Source: Streptomyces sp. NBC_01451
GTDB lineage: Bacteria > Actinomycetota > Actinomycetes > Streptomycetales > Streptomycetaceae
Length of the DNA: 64,000 bases
Direction: 5' to 3'
Assembly (NCBI RefSeq): GCF_036227485.1
Contig: NZ_CP109479.1
Location: forward strand, 1,054,001-1,118,000
Below are positions 63,137 through 64,000 of the stretch, one piece after another. Within the stretch, counting starts at the first letter, position 1, and each line of letters begins with the position of its first letter. The position numbers were made by a program, and so were the translations under genes. The notes beneath the pieces are model-generated. The model was not told where the DNA came from and did not search any database. It worked only from the letters and a program-made list of their open reading frames with translations.

Positions 63137-64000
63137 CACCGAGTGCCCTTCGCGGCGAACGCGGCGATCTTCTCGACGTTGGACTTGTCGACGAACGCCG
63201 GGCCCGTCAGGACGGGCTGCTCGCCGCCACCGCTGTAGTTGCCGTTGTTCTTGAAGAGCCACATCGAGTCGACGGCCAAGTAGCCCTGGAGGTAGGGCTG
63301 CTGGTCCACCGCGAACTGGATGTCGCCCTTCGTGATGGCGTCGGTCATCTCCTTGTTGAGGTCGAAGGTCGCGACCTTGGCCTTGCTGTTGGCGTCGCCC
63401 ACCGACTGCACCGCGGTCAGCGCGTAGCTGGCGCCGAGCGTGACGACGTAGTCGATCGCCTTGTCCTGGTTGAGCTTTGCCGTGATCGTCGACTTCACGG
63501 ACGGCATGTCGGTGCCGTTGACGTTGAGGACCTCCAGCGTGCCGGTGAACGTCTTCTTGACACCGTCACAGCGCTGGGTGAGGCCGACGTTGCCCTGCTC
63601 CTGGATCACACAGACGGCCTTCTTGGAGCCGAGTTCGTTCAGCTTCTTGCCGAACGCCTCGCCCGCGACGGACTCGTCCTGACCGAAGAACTGCTGGAGA
63701 CCCAGCCTCTTCCAGTCGCTCAGGCCCGAGTTGAGTCCGACGACGGGGATGCCCGCCGCCGTCGCCTTGGCCACGACATCCTTCATGGCGTCAGGCTTGG
63801 CCAGCGTGATGGCGATGCCGTCGACCTTCTGGGCGATCGCGTTGTCGACGAGGTTGGCCTGGTTGCCCGCGTTCGGGTCGGCCGAGTAGACGAGCTTGAT
63901 GTTGTCCTTGTCCGCGGCGGCCTGGGCACCCTTGCGGACGATGTCCCAGAAGGTGTCGCCGGGCGCCTGGTGGGTGACCAGGGCGACGGTCATACGAGGG
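63136..64000 (-). CDS. Sugar ABC transporter substrate-binding protein, 5' end outside the window
   Basis: The frame is open through the right edge; about 288 codons are present and the start and signal peptide lie beyond 64000. It is a Peripla_BP_4-type binding protein (MTVALVTHQAPGDTFWDIVR as the first mature strand, then GIAITLAKPDAMKDVV and CVIQEQGNVGLTQRC). The internal ATG at 63993 is not a start because mature sequence already begins there. The ligand is probably the cyclitol or sugar handled by the adjacent enzymes. Confidence 0.92.
   Translation of the reverse strand, partial: PRMTVALVTHQAPGDTFWDIVRKGAQAAADKDNIKLVYSADPNAGNQANLVDNAIAQKVDGIAITLAKPDAMKDVVAKATAAGIPVVGLNSGLSDWKRLGLQQFFGQDESVAGEAFGKKLNELGSKKAVCVIQEQGNVGLTQRCDGVKKTFTGTLEVLNVNGTDMPSVKSTITAKLNQDKAIDYVVTLGASYALTAVQSVGDANSKAKVATFDLNKEMTDAITKGDIQFAVDQQPYLQGYLAVDSMWLFKNNGNYSGGGEQPVLTGPAFVDKSNVEKIAAFAAKGTR

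Overview
The window is a high-GC, densely coded stretch of actinobacterial chromosome that looks like Streptomyces. The signs are strong third-position GC bias, many GTG starts, GTGA/ATGA stop-start overlaps, a monomeric NADP isocitrate dehydrogenase, large ATPase-LuxR (LAL) regulators, short Cys-containing leader peptides and a dispersed 'aggggcgcggggaactgcgcgacc'-type intergenic element seen twice. About 47 protein genes, two short leader ORFs, one tRNA-Pro(GGG) and two gene remnants can be supported. No CRISPR array, insertion sequence, prophage or integrase was found.

Layout. 1-520: a deletion scar joining a headless HxlR regulator to an azoreductase fragment. 591-5122: NarL-type two-component system and an MMPL exporter. 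5297-9557: ABC exporter behind a SoxR-type box and a 19-bp-spaced promoter, a YbhN-like membrane protein, and a CobW/Zng GTPase behind a Zur-like box. 9767-15914: MscS channel, secreted M1 peptidase, icd with 22-bp phased repeats upstream, and a FadR-type GntR regulator that may start at CTG. 16180-22914: a proline-iminopeptidase-like hydrolase followed by a complete five-gene peptide ABC importer.

22973-31684 is the most unusual region. A minus-strand set (subtilisin-like S8 protease without signal peptide, ECF-like sigma factor, small acidic protein) diverges from a TPR-CHAT caspase-like protease with an intact His/Cys dyad. Next to it an ATPase-LuxR regulator and an astacin-like HExxHxxGxxHE metalloprotease diverge across a long inverted repeat. 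I read the first four genes as one intracellular proteolytic switch of undescribed function; membership of the last two is less certain.

31820-35862: organosulfur scavenging (two LLM flavin monooxygenases, a GST-Xi-like protein without its CPW motif), each unit headed by a leader peptide ending RRHIDL...C. 36399-39968: sigma factor and a Tat-exported IorAB molybdo-oxidoreductase. 40200-47574: sedolisin, LAL regulator, tRNA-Pro, excalibur protein, NPP1 protein, YceI protein. 47634-53392: a hydroxyquinol/resorcinol degradation operon (flavin hydroxylase, intradiol dioxygenase, maleylacetate reductase) divergent from an AcoR-like regulator, with a perfect 10-bp-arm palindrome between. 53558-64000: a LacI-controlled inositol/cyclitol-type cluster with three Gfo/Idh/MocA dehydrogenases, a PhyH-type dioxygenase, an SDR, a TIM-barrel isomerase and a sugar ABC importer whose binding protein runs off the window.
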